From an uncultured Clostridia bacterium (lineage in GTDB: Bacteria > Bacillota > Clostridia > Christensenellales > Pumilibacteraceae): a DNA stretch of 64,000 nt. A program made the translations under genes and the position numbers. The stretch is from positions 1 to 64,000 of the forward strand of contig CAOJOK010000005.1 in NCBI GenBank assembly GCA_948440265.1, given 5' to 3'. The notes under the pieces were generated by a model. That model was not told where the DNA came from and did not search any database. It saw only the letters and a list, made by a program, of their open reading frames with translations. Below, piece after piece: positions 42,416 through 49,972 of this stretch (its first letter is position 1; every line of letters starts with the position of its first letter).

Positions 42416-43375
42416 GTGAAGAAGCACGCCGATTTCATTCAGCGCAGCACAGCGTATAAAACCCTGCTGAAAGACGTGAAGAACAACGCTCTTTCGCACG
42501 CCTACCTTCTGTTAAGCGAAGACAGGCTTTCTCTCGATTTGCTTACGGAACTGTTTTTGCAGGCGGCGGCAGGGGGAGAAATCGATTCTCCGCGCGCAAA
42601 GGCAGTGGAGGCCGGCACTCTTGCCGACATAATTTTTCTGCCCGAAGACGGCGATAAGGTGACTGTTAAAGACATAAACTTTTTGACGGAGACGTCGTAC
42701 ATAACGCCGACCGAGCTGGATAAAAAGTTTTATGTCATAAACTACGGCGAGACGATGAACGAAGCGAGCCAGAATAAACTGCTGAAAACTTTGGAAGAGC
42801 CGCCCAGCGTGTCGGTCATAATCATAAAGGCGGCAAGTGCGGAAAAACTGCTGCCCACAGTCAAGTCTCGGTGCAGAAAAGTGGAGCTTGCGCCGCACAG
42901 CGAAAGCTTGCTCAAAGACGAACTGAAGAAGTATTATCCCGACGACGAAAATCTTTTTTTGGCGGTAAACGCTTGCCGCGGTTCGCTTCAAAGAGCAGTC
43001 GAATTTATCACACAGCCGCAGTATTTCAAACTGATGAAGATAGCGGAAGAAGTTTTGACGCGAATGGACAAGAGCGGCGGCATAGCGGAGTTTTCTTTCA
43101 AGCTGTACGACTACCGCGAATCGCTTTCGGATATAATAGATTTTATCGAACTGATTTTAATGTCGGCAATGAAGATAAACGGCGGCGCGGCGGTTTCGGG
43201 CGACTTTCCGTATGATGCGGCTTTGGTCGCAGAAAGGTATCCGATAAACGCGGCGCTGAAAGAAATCGATGTTTTGACGAGAGCGAGAAAACGTCTGGCG
43301 CTTAACGGAAATGCCGCTGCGGTTATAGACGAACTGCTTTTTTCGATTTTGGAGGTAAGAGCTAAATGGAAGTAA
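42416..43375 (+). CDS. holB: DNA polymerase III delta' subunit-like
   Basis: HAYLLLSEDR, NKLLKTLEEPP, position between tmk and PSP1 gene. Confidence 0.88.
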   Translation: MKKHADFIQRSTAYKTLLKDVKNNALSHAYLLLSEDRLSLDLLTELFLQAAAGGEIDSPRAKAVEAGTLADIIFLPEDGDKVTVKDINFLTETSYITPTELDKKFYVINYGETMNEASQNKLLKTLEEPPSVSVIIIKAASAEKLLPTVKSRCRKVELAPHSESLLKDELKKYYPDDENLFLAVNACRGSLQRAVEFITQPQYFKLMKIAEEVLTRMDKSGGIAEFSFKLYDYRESLSDIIDFIELILMSAMKINGGAAVSGDFPYDAALVAERYPINAALKEIDVLTRARKRLALNGNAAAVIDELLFSILEVRAKWK

Positions 43376-44244
43376 TAGGTGTTAAATTCGATAAATCGCC
43401 GAAAGTATATTATTTTGCGGCGCAGGATAACGTCGATTATAAGGTGGGCGCGCTTGTCATAACGGAAACGTCGAGAGGAGTGGAGCCTGCCCGTATCGTT
43501 ATGGGGCGCACGGACGTGAGCGCGGATAAAGTGGTACAACCGCTGAAACCGATATTGCGCTTTGCCACCGACGACGACTTGAAGAAGATAGCGCAAAATG
43601 CGGAAAAACGCCCCGAAGCTCTTTCAACGGTACGCGAAAAGGTGGAAAAGAGCGGTCTGAAAATGAAGGTAATTGACGTCGAGTTCACGCTGGACGGGCT
43701 CAAACTCATCGTGTACTTCACTGCGGAATCGCGAGTGGATTTCAGAGAGCTCGTGCGCGACCTTGCAAGCATTTTCCATTTGAGAATAGAACTGCGTCAG
43801 GTCGGAGCAAGAGACGAGTGCCGAATGAAGGGCGGCGTCGCTCCTTGCGGCAGAGCGTGCTGTTGCAGCGACTATATTTCCGATTTCGCCCACGTCACGA
43901 TTAAAATGGCAAAGAACCAGAATCTTTCTCTGAATCCCGGAAAAATCAGCGGGCTGTGCGGACGGCTTATGTGCTGTTTGAGCTATGAAAACGATTTCTA
44001 CGCCGAAGTAAACAAGAAAATGCCGAAACTCGGGAGTACGGTTCATCTCACCGACGGCAGGGAGGGCGTCTGCGTATCCATAAATCAGCTTAAAGAAACC
44101 GTGCGCGTGAAAATAGACGTAAACGATTCGATTGAGTTCGTTGACGTGTCTTTGAAAGAGATTGCCAAAAAGGGCGGCGGCGCGCTTGCCGACGACATTG
44201 ACGCGGAAAAAATCGACGACGAATTAAAGGACTTGCTCGATTGA
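43366..44244 (+). CDS. ricT: PSP1 domain protein (RicT/YaaT)
   Basis: DVEFTLDGLKLIVYFTAESRVDFRELVRDLA, GVAPCGRACCCSDY, GRLMCCLSYE. Confidence 0.93.
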   Translation: MEVIGVKFDKSPKVYYFAAQDNVDYKVGALVITETSRGVEPARIVMGRTDVSADKVVQPLKPILRFATDDDLKKIAQNAEKRPEALSTVREKVEKSGLKMKVIDVEFTLDGLKLIVYFTAESRVDFRELVRDLASIFHLRIELRQVGARDECRMKGGVAPCGRACCCSDYISDFAHVTIKMAKNQNLSLNPGKISGLCGRLMCCLSYENDFYAEVNKKMPKLGSTVHLTDGREGVCVSINQLKETVRVKIDVNDSIEFVDVSLKEIAKKGGGALADDIDAEKIDDELKDLLD

Positions 44245-44332
44245 AAAAGTCGTCATAAACGCTTGCTTTACCTGCGTAATATATGATATAATATGACTAA
44301 CGCAAATTATAAACAAAAAGGAGTGTACTAAA

Positions 44333-44503
44333 ATGGCACATAAAATCAGTGACGAATGCATCAGCTGCGGTTCCTGTGAGTCGCAGTGTCCCGTAAACGC
44401 AATCAGCCAGGGCGATGACCACTATCAAATCAATGCAGACGAGTGCATCGACTGCGGCGCTTGCGCGGCTCAATGCCCGGTAGGCGCAATCTCGGAAGAA
44501 TAA
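44333..44503 (+). CDS. 2[4Fe-4S] ferredoxin
   Basis: MAHKISDECISCGSCESQCPVNAISQGDDHYQINADECIDCGACAAQCPVGAISEE (56 aa; absent from the ORF track). Confidence 0.97.
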   Translation: MAHKISDECISCGSCESQCPVNAISQGDDHYQINADECIDCGACAAQCPVGAISEE

Positions 44504-44529
44504 TTCCGACCCTATTAAATGAACTAACA

Positions 44530-44562
44530 AAAAAATATCACGAGCCACTCGTGATATTTTTT
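44530..44562. terminator. Intrinsic terminator aaaatatcacgagccactcgtgatatttttt
   Basis: Hairpin with A/T runs. Confidence 0.85.
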
Positions 44563-44605
44563 ATTTGCTTTCAGATTATTTTTCACACGGCTTTTTTATA
44601 AGCAA

Positions 44606-45205
44606 TCAGCTTATTTCGCGCATACGCTGTTCGAGCAGCGGGCGTTCGTCGGTTTTGATTTTGGAAATGTGCGACAAAAGCAGCGCCGTCATTTTCTTGT
44701 TAAGCACGATTTTCTTGTCCGAGCTCTTTTTCAGCACTTCGATAAATACGCGTTCTATGAGCGACTTCATATACTGTCCGAAAGTTATTCCCATAGCGTC
44801 GTTTTTGGCAACGCACTTGAAAATTTCGTCGCATATCGCAATCTTATTCGCGACTGCCGCGTCCACGGCAACGTCGAAAAACACTCCGCTTGCCGTATTC
44901 GGCGAATACTTGAATGCGGCGTTTCTTATGTTCGGCACTTCCGTAATTGCCTTAACTGCTCTGCGCGCGTCCTTTTTCGCAAACAGGGCATAAATTTTAT
45001 CTCCGAATATCTCTCCGATTTTTCCGTCGTCGGCGATGTTGCCTTCCTTTTCGATTGTGAGATATTCCCATACGTCGAGCGCAAGATTATAGTCGAGCTC
45101 CAAAAAACCTTTGACGGAAGTCAAAAGCTCTTTTTCCTGTGTGAGCACGTCCAGTCTGGACAGCGACGCAAATTGTTTCAAAAACTTCAACTGTTTGGCA
45201 TTCAT
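44606..45205 (-). CDS. Conserved hypothetical protein (199 aa); last chromosomal gene left of the island
   Basis: Intact ORF with RBS; no recognised domain. Confidence 0.7.
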   Translation of the reverse strand: MNAKQLKFLKQFASLSRLDVLTQEKELLTSVKGFLELDYNLALDVWEYLTIEKEGNIADDGKIGEIFGDKIYALFAKKDARRAVKAITEVPNIRNAAFKYSPNTASGVFFDVAVDAAVANKIAICDEIFKCVAKNDAMGITFGQYMKSLIERVFIEVLKKSSDKKIVLNKKMTALLLSHISKIKTDERPLLEQRMREIS

Positions 45206-45307
45206 TATAGTTTCCTCCGCAGTAGCTATACTATATTTTATTACGATATTTATTATAACAAAATTCGCGGAAAAATGCTATAAAAATAACCGTTGTTTTC
45301 AAAATTT

Positions 45308-45323
45308 TTTCCTAAATTCTCTT
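45308..45323 (+). repeat. Candidate attL core (16-bp direct repeat TTTCCTAAATTCTCTT)
   Basis: Identical 16-mer at 59787-59802, both in intergenic positions at the island edges. Confidence 0.65.
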
Positions 45324-45376
45324 GAAAAGTCAAGTAAATAAATAGAATTTTTGGAAAAATATTTTCAATAAAACAA

Positions 45377-45409
45377 AAGACTGCTGAAAGATAGGCTCTC
45401 GGCAGTCTT
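45377..45409. terminator. Hairpin aagactgc...gcagtctt, bidirectional terminator
   Basis: 8-bp stem with flanking A- and T-rich stretches. Confidence 0.6.
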
Positions 45410-45413
45410 GTAT

Positions 45414-45445
45414 ATTTTTATGTTCATTGCAATGAACATAAAAAT
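45414..45445. repeat. 32-bp perfect palindrome atttttatgttcattgcaatgaacataaaaat
   Basis: Read directly; self reverse-complementary. Confidence 0.9.
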
Positions 45446-45529
45446 TTCGCGCTATTCCGCAATGTTCAAAATATCTTTGTATGCAAAAATAGCCCGTCTT
45501 ACGACAGCATATTTGAAAGTATATTTCAA

Positions 45530-46573
45530 TTACTGCAACTTTGCAATTTCTTCGTCAAATTTTTCCGCCGAAGTAGCATAATCGAATATTTCGCGGGGAT
45601 AAGCATTGACCCAATCTTCGACGGCTTTCACGTCCTGTATGCTAATTTTGGATATATCTGTGCCTTTCGGAATAAGCCGCCGTATTTCACGGTTTAACCG
45701 TTCGTTACTGCCGCGCTCGCAAGAGCAGTACGGGTGACAGTAATATACAGATAAGCGTTTACCGCGAAATATAGACCGTTCTATGGCTTTACTGTCGGAA
45801 AACTCCGAGCCGTTATCCACTGTTATTGTTTTAAAGACCTTCCGAAACATTGCACCATATCTTCGTTCAAGCACATTCAAACAATGTATAACGCTTTCCG
45901 CCTTACGATTCGGCATACGAAAGATAATCTCTTGTCGCGTCAATCTTTCCGTAAGAACAAGCAGCGTCGATAGGGTAGAACCGACTACACAGTCCATTTC
46001 CCAATGCCCGAAAGAATTGCGCTTTGCAATTTCATTCGGACGTTTTTCAATGCTTACACCTTTCGGCGGACGCTTTGCAACGATTTTTCTATAACGCCTC
46101 GGGCGCAAATTCAACGCTTTAAGCGAAATATTCATAAACAACCCTTGCTCTATGTATCGATACATAGTCGTTTTACTTATATTCGTCCGAAATAACCGTT
46201 TCCGCTTTATTTCGCCGAGAACAGCACAAGGCGAAAGCCTATCTGTCAAAACACGTTTTTCCACATAGCGGACAAAACCCCAATCGTTTCCGAGTTTAAG
46301 GGGCGCACCGTGCGACGACATATTGAACCGGTATCTGTCTTCGGCTATATTCGGGCTGTATGCCGTTACTTGCTTATAGTGTCTTTCGCCTATCCAATCA
46401 GTATAACTATATTCTTTTTGCGTACACTTGCCGCGATTTATTTCATTATAAATCGTCGAAAGACATACGCCGAGTTTTTTGGCTATTCTTTGTTTATGCA
46501 GCCCAACACGCAAACACGCTTCTAACTGTAACCGCTGCGTGTATGTCAAATTTCTTGCACCTTTTCTTCTCAT
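45530..46573 (-). CDS. IS30-family DDE transposase
   Basis: HTH N-terminus (RLQLEACLRVGLHKQRIAKKLGVCLSTIYNEINRG), GHWEMDCVVGS, TVDNGSEFSD, CERGSNERLNREIRRLIPKGTDI; ATG at 46573 preferred over the TTG at 46612. Confidence 0.93.
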   Translation of the reverse strand: MRRKGARNLTYTQRLQLEACLRVGLHKQRIAKKLGVCLSTIYNEINRGKCTQKEYSYTDWIGERHYKQVTAYSPNIAEDRYRFNMSSHGAPLKLGNDWGFVRYVEKRVLTDRLSPCAVLGEIKRKRLFRTNISKTTMYRYIEQGLFMNISLKALNLRPRRYRKIVAKRPPKGVSIEKRPNEIAKRNSFGHWEMDCVVGSTLSTLLVLTERLTRQEIIFRMPNRKAESVIHCLNVLERRYGAMFRKVFKTITVDNGSEFSDSKAIERSIFRGKRLSVYYCHPYCSCERGSNERLNREIRRLIPKGTDISKISIQDVKAVEDWVNAYPREIFDYATSAEKFDEEIAKLQ

Positions 46574-46633
46574 TTCAAACACCGTCCTTTTCCGTAATTG
46601 TTTTTTTGTCAAAATAAAGTATATCTTTTCTGC

Positions 46634-46865
46634 CGTTTACTTGCAAGCAGTCAAGTGCCTTTCGCGGCATAAACCGCTTCGCTATTTATTCCACGAACAC
46701 TTGACTGCTTGCATTTAAAGCCGTGCTTTTCGCCTTGCCGAAAGCAACTCAAAACGGATAAACCCTTTCGGGTTGCTTTCGGCGGCTCATTTTACGGCTT
46801 TAAACCGTTCACTTTCTCGTCACTTACCGTTTCTTTCTTTGCCTCTTGCAATCTAAAACGGATAA
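46634..46865 (+). repeat. Structured repeat element, copy 1
   Basis: Direct repeat of 57194-57427; nested perfect stems gcaagcagtcaagtg/cacttgactgcttgc, tttaaagccgt/acggctttaaa, gccgaaagcaac/gttgctttcggc. Confidence 0.9.
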
Positions 46866-46905
46866 ACCACCCCACAAAATTAGTCTACCTTGATTGCAGA
46901 GAGCA

Positions 46906-46971
46906 TTACACGCCCCCTTGTACTAAACAAGTCGGCTCGCTGACGCTCGCCGAGTCCAAGGGGGCGTGTAA
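46906..46971. repeat. 15-bp perfect inverted repeat (ttacacgcccccttg ... caagggggcgtgtaa)
   Basis: Read directly; 36-nt loop. Confidence 0.9.
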
Positions 46972-47155
46972 CGCTCGCGCCGCGCTCGCCGCGACGGCGG
47001 CAAAACGGCGGCAATTTCGCGCTAAACCGCTTGCGAACCTTGCCGCTCGTGCGTTTTGCTTTTGTCGCTTTCCTCGCTTTTTCGGCTTTTTTTAACGCCG
47101 AAAAGCACCTATAAAAACAGGTGCAAGACAAACAGAGTATGTTTTTGTTTATAAA

Positions 47156-48127
47156 TTACGCCGCAAAAGCGGGGTTACATACATAATCCCATAGCGACAT
47201 TTGCCGTGGCGTAAAGCGCATTACGTCACGTTCCCAATCGACTATATCGTCGAATAACACATACATATCCACAAAGTTAATAAATTTTGCGGCAATATCG
47301 TCGTCGCATAGCCTTATAAATATTTCCGAGGCAATGCCGCGGGAATACACGATTCTTTCGCCTGTCTTGCCGAGGTACTTTGTCAAGTACCCGATTAAAC
47401 TATTATTCTGTACTGCCGAACATAATATTTCCTCGAAATCGTTTCTTCCGAACGCTTCCACGAAAAAACTGTTTTCGTGCGTAATTCGCATTCGTTCATT
47501 GCGTGTATCATAATCTGTCTTTTCCGTAATCTTGCCTAACATCTGACCGTGCGGAACGTAGACGAGCGCGTGAAAATGCAACCGATGTTCTTCGGGCGAA
47601 TACTCGAATACCCCCATATAGCGCCAACTACGGCGAGTATGTAAATTCGAAAGACACTTGCGGAGTTTCTTACGAAAACTTGCTTCGTCGTGTTTATCGC
47701 CATTGTATGTCACGGTGACGAAGTACGTCCACCGATTAAGGTTTGCCTTTCGCTTAAACCTTTTCAATCGGTGAAAATAATTGTTCTTTTCTCGCGCTAT
47801 TTTCTTTTCAAGCCATTCGTCTATGTTCGGATAATTCGGAAACAGTTTTATTATTCCGTCATAAATAAAATCTTTCAAATCGTCATTTTTTAAACCCTCG
47901 CGTTGTCCGGCATAGTAAAGGCTATCGAAAAGCATATCTATGTCCTTTCGTGGTTCTTTTTCCACAGAAACATAAGAACAGTTTTTGCGTTTGAATGGAA
48001 TTGCTATATAATGACCGCCGTCGTGATACACACGGTACGGCTTCGGCTCTTTGCGTTCTGGCAAAGGCTCGTCGAAAAAAAACGGCAAATCTGCCTTTTT
48101 ACAGGGCATAAGTGCGACATTGTTCAT
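47156..48127 (-). CDS. HUH-type rolling-circle replication initiator (Rep)
   Basis: YFVTVTYNG, HRLHFHALVYVP (HUH motif), LIGYLTKYLGKTG (catalytic Tyr region). Confidence 0.8.
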   Translation of the reverse strand: MNNVALMPCKKADLPFFFDEPLPERKEPKPYRVYHDGGHYIAIPFKRKNCSYVSVEKEPRKDIDMLFDSLYYAGQREGLKNDDLKDFIYDGIIKLFPNYPNIDEWLEKKIAREKNNYFHRLKRFKRKANLNRWTYFVTVTYNGDKHDEASFRKKLRKCLSNLHTRRSWRYMGVFEYSPEEHRLHFHALVYVPHGQMLGKITEKTDYDTRNERMRITHENSFFVEAFGRNDFEEILCSAVQNNSLIGYLTKYLGKTGERIVYSRGIASEIFIRLCDDDIAAKFINFVDMYVLFDDIVDWERDVMRFTPRQMSLWDYVCNPAFAA

Positions 48128-48168
48128 TTTTAATTACCTCTCTTTTTTTGAATGTGTATTTTCAATCT

Positions 48169-48197
48169 TTGACATTTAATCAAATCTTTTGTATAAT
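48169..48197 (+). promoter_or_regulatory. Consensus sigma-A promoter TTGACA-N17-TATAAT
   Basis: Exact -35 and -10 hexamers, 17-nt spacer, upstream of 48232. Confidence 0.85.
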
Positions 48198-48231
48198 TTA
48201 ACCGTAAGAATAAGCACAAAGGAGTTTTCTT

Positions 48232-49185
48232 ATGGGAAAGAACTGTGTATTATGCGGCAAGCCGAGCGGTATATATCCGTTATGCAAAGAACACTTGCAG
48301 ATGAAAGCGGACGGCAAAGTAGTAAAATGCGAAGAGTGCGGAACGTGGCATTTTGCCGACAGACCCTGCGAGCAGTGCGGAGCAGGGGATACTTTAAAAG
48401 AAAAATATTCGAAAATTGAAGCAAAAGCCCAAGAAAAGGAAAATGATATAACTTGTATTATTTGCGGCGCACCTTCTAATGGGAAACAGCAATGCCGTAA
48501 TTGTTATAATGAAACAAGAAACCATATGGACTCGCTAGACAAAAATAGTACAGTTAGAAAATTACGAGATTATTATTACAATTTAAAAGAACGCATATTT
48601 ATAATTAAAGGTATAGAAGAGACCAAAAAGCAATGTAATAAACTTATTGCCATAGCAATGACAGAGCAGAATATAAACGATGATAGTTCTTTAATGGATA
48701 GAGTTTATAAAGACGTGGAGCAACTCATCATAAACAAACAACCGCCTGTACCAAATGAGAAATACGAGGAAGAAAGAAAGGAAAAAGACGAAAATAAAAG
48801 CAAAATAAATACAGCACAGGACGGACACAATGTCGATTCTGATATGGAAGTGCGAATAGACGATGTGCTTTATAATGCTTTCATTTTACACTGTTACGGA
48901 AAAAATGTAGATGAAATAACAGAGAAAAGAAAAAAATGCGATTGGTTTGTACCTATTTGCAACGGAAAGGGAATATATATCGAGTATTGGGGAATGGATA
49001 CACTCAAATACATAGAAGATAGAAAAGAAAAAGAAGAATTATATAAAAAGCACAACATTCCATACATAGGAATCGAAAAAGATGACCCTAAAATGGATTC
49101 TCAAACTTTTAAAGCAAATCTTTTAAGAGAATTAAAAAGCATTGCCGAAAAATATTATGGGTTTATGCCCGAATGGAAAAAATAG
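48232..49185 (+). CDS. Zinc-ribbon / PD-(D/E)XK nuclease-like cargo protein
   Basis: CxxC ribbons (CVLCG...CKEH; CEECGTWHFADRPCEQCG; CIICG..CRNC); C-terminal CDWFVPICNGKGIYIEYWGMDTLKYIEDRKEKEELYKKHNIPYIGIEKDD typical of PD-(D/E)XK EYWG proteins. Confidence 0.65.
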   Translation: MGKNCVLCGKPSGIYPLCKEHLQMKADGKVVKCEECGTWHFADRPCEQCGAGDTLKEKYSKIEAKAQEKENDITCIICGAPSNGKQQCRNCYNETRNHMDSLDKNSTVRKLRDYYYNLKERIFIIKGIEETKKQCNKLIAIAMTEQNINDDSSLMDRVYKDVEQLIINKQPPVPNEKYEEERKEKDENKSKINTAQDGHNVDSDMEVRIDDVLYNAFILHCYGKNVDEITEKRKKCDWFVPICNGKGIYIEYWGMDTLKYIEDRKEKEELYKKHNIPYIGIEKDDPKMDSQTFKANLLRELKSIAEKYYGFMPEWKK

Positions 49186-49230
49186 CGTAAAATAGGACGG
49201 AGCCCACCGTCCTGTTTTACTTATATACTA

Positions 49231-49476
49231 CTATCTTTTGTTTTTTTTTGCTTTCCAGCAATTTGCACTATCTTTTTGTGCCGCCAAGTAACCCGAACGA
49301 TATGCGCGTTGTTCATTGGTCAATTTCTTCGGTTTTCCATAATCATCAAACTTTATGTGCATATCATTCGTTAATGCGACGTTGTTACGCAGTTCTTCGG
49401 CTGCTTTCGCACCTTTTTCGGACGGGTTCAAAAGAACAGTGACCGAACCATTTTTTCTTTTAATTTTAACAGACAT
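49231..49476 (-). CDS. Small basic hypothetical protein
   Basis: 81 aa, RBS aggag upstream. Confidence 0.6.
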   Translation of the reverse strand: MSVKIKRKNGSVTVLLNPSEKGAKAAEELRNNVALTNDMHIKFDDYGKPKKLTNEQRAYRSGYLAAQKDSANCWKAKKNKR

Positions 49477-49540
49477 TTGTTTAACTCCTCCAAAAATTAT
49501 TTTTATATATCAACGGCGGGCTAAACCGCTAATACCGAAC

Positions 49541-49569
49541 TTGACATTAAACCGAAAATTTTATATAAA
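49541..49569 (+). promoter_or_regulatory. Sigma-A promoter TTGACA-N17-TATAAA
   Basis: Immediately upstream of ATG 49580. Confidence 0.75.
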
Positions 49570-49579
49570 TCGTGATATT

Positions 49580-49792
49580 ATGTTATCTTATCAAGAAATG
49601 GAATGTTTGGAACAACGTAAGTGTTTTCATTGTGACAATACGCTTGAATACAATATGGAATCAAGAAATCTGCAATGCTCTGTTTGCGGAAGTAGTTGGA
49701 ACTACAACGAATACAAACAGAACAAAGCGTTATATAACAAAAATCCGGACGCATATATAACTCTGTATACCTACGAAAAATGCTCCAAATAA
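49580..49792 (+). CDS. Small zinc-ribbon protein (CFHC...CSVCG), 70 aa
   Basis: MLSYQEMECLEQRKCFHCDNTLEYNMESRNLQCSVCGSSWNYNEYKQNK... Confidence 0.6.
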   Translation: MLSYQEMECLEQRKCFHCDNTLEYNMESRNLQCSVCGSSWNYNEYKQNKALYNKNPDAYITLYTYEKCSK

Positions 49793-49968
49793 AAACTGTC
49801 CGTGATTTGATGAACTTCGTCTATAAGTTCTATCAGTTCGGTAGAAATAGCAAAGTCCATATAAAACGATAGAAGCAGCATTGTGTCACGGCACGGCGTT
49901 TTGCCTTCCAATGCTTTAATCATTGATTCCGTTGCATTTTCGGCAGTCAAAATATTGTTTTCATTCAT
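49771..49968 (-). CDS. Small hypothetical protein (65 aa)
   Basis: RBS aaaggagt upstream; converges on and overlaps the 49580 ORF by 22 nt. Confidence 0.55.
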   Translation of the reverse strand: MNENNILTAENATESMIKALEGKTPCRDTMLLLSFYMDFAISTELIELIDEVHQITDSFYLEHFS

Positions 49969-49972
49969 ATAT

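Noticed and set aside
45300-45345. A complete host dif site at the island boundary
   Set aside because: Only one arm (TTCCTAAA) weakly resembles the B. subtilis dif as remembered; the second arm is not recognisable.
45490-46640. Terminal inverted repeats for an independent IS30 insertion
   Set aside because: Only weak partial similarity (e.g. CAATTAC on both sides) was visible; not enough to define IS ends.
46709-47131. ORFs 46709-47095 (+) and 46880-47131 (-) in the main intergenic region
   Set aside because: Overlap the structured repeat and the perfect inverted repeat, poor starts and biased composition; better explained as non-coding.
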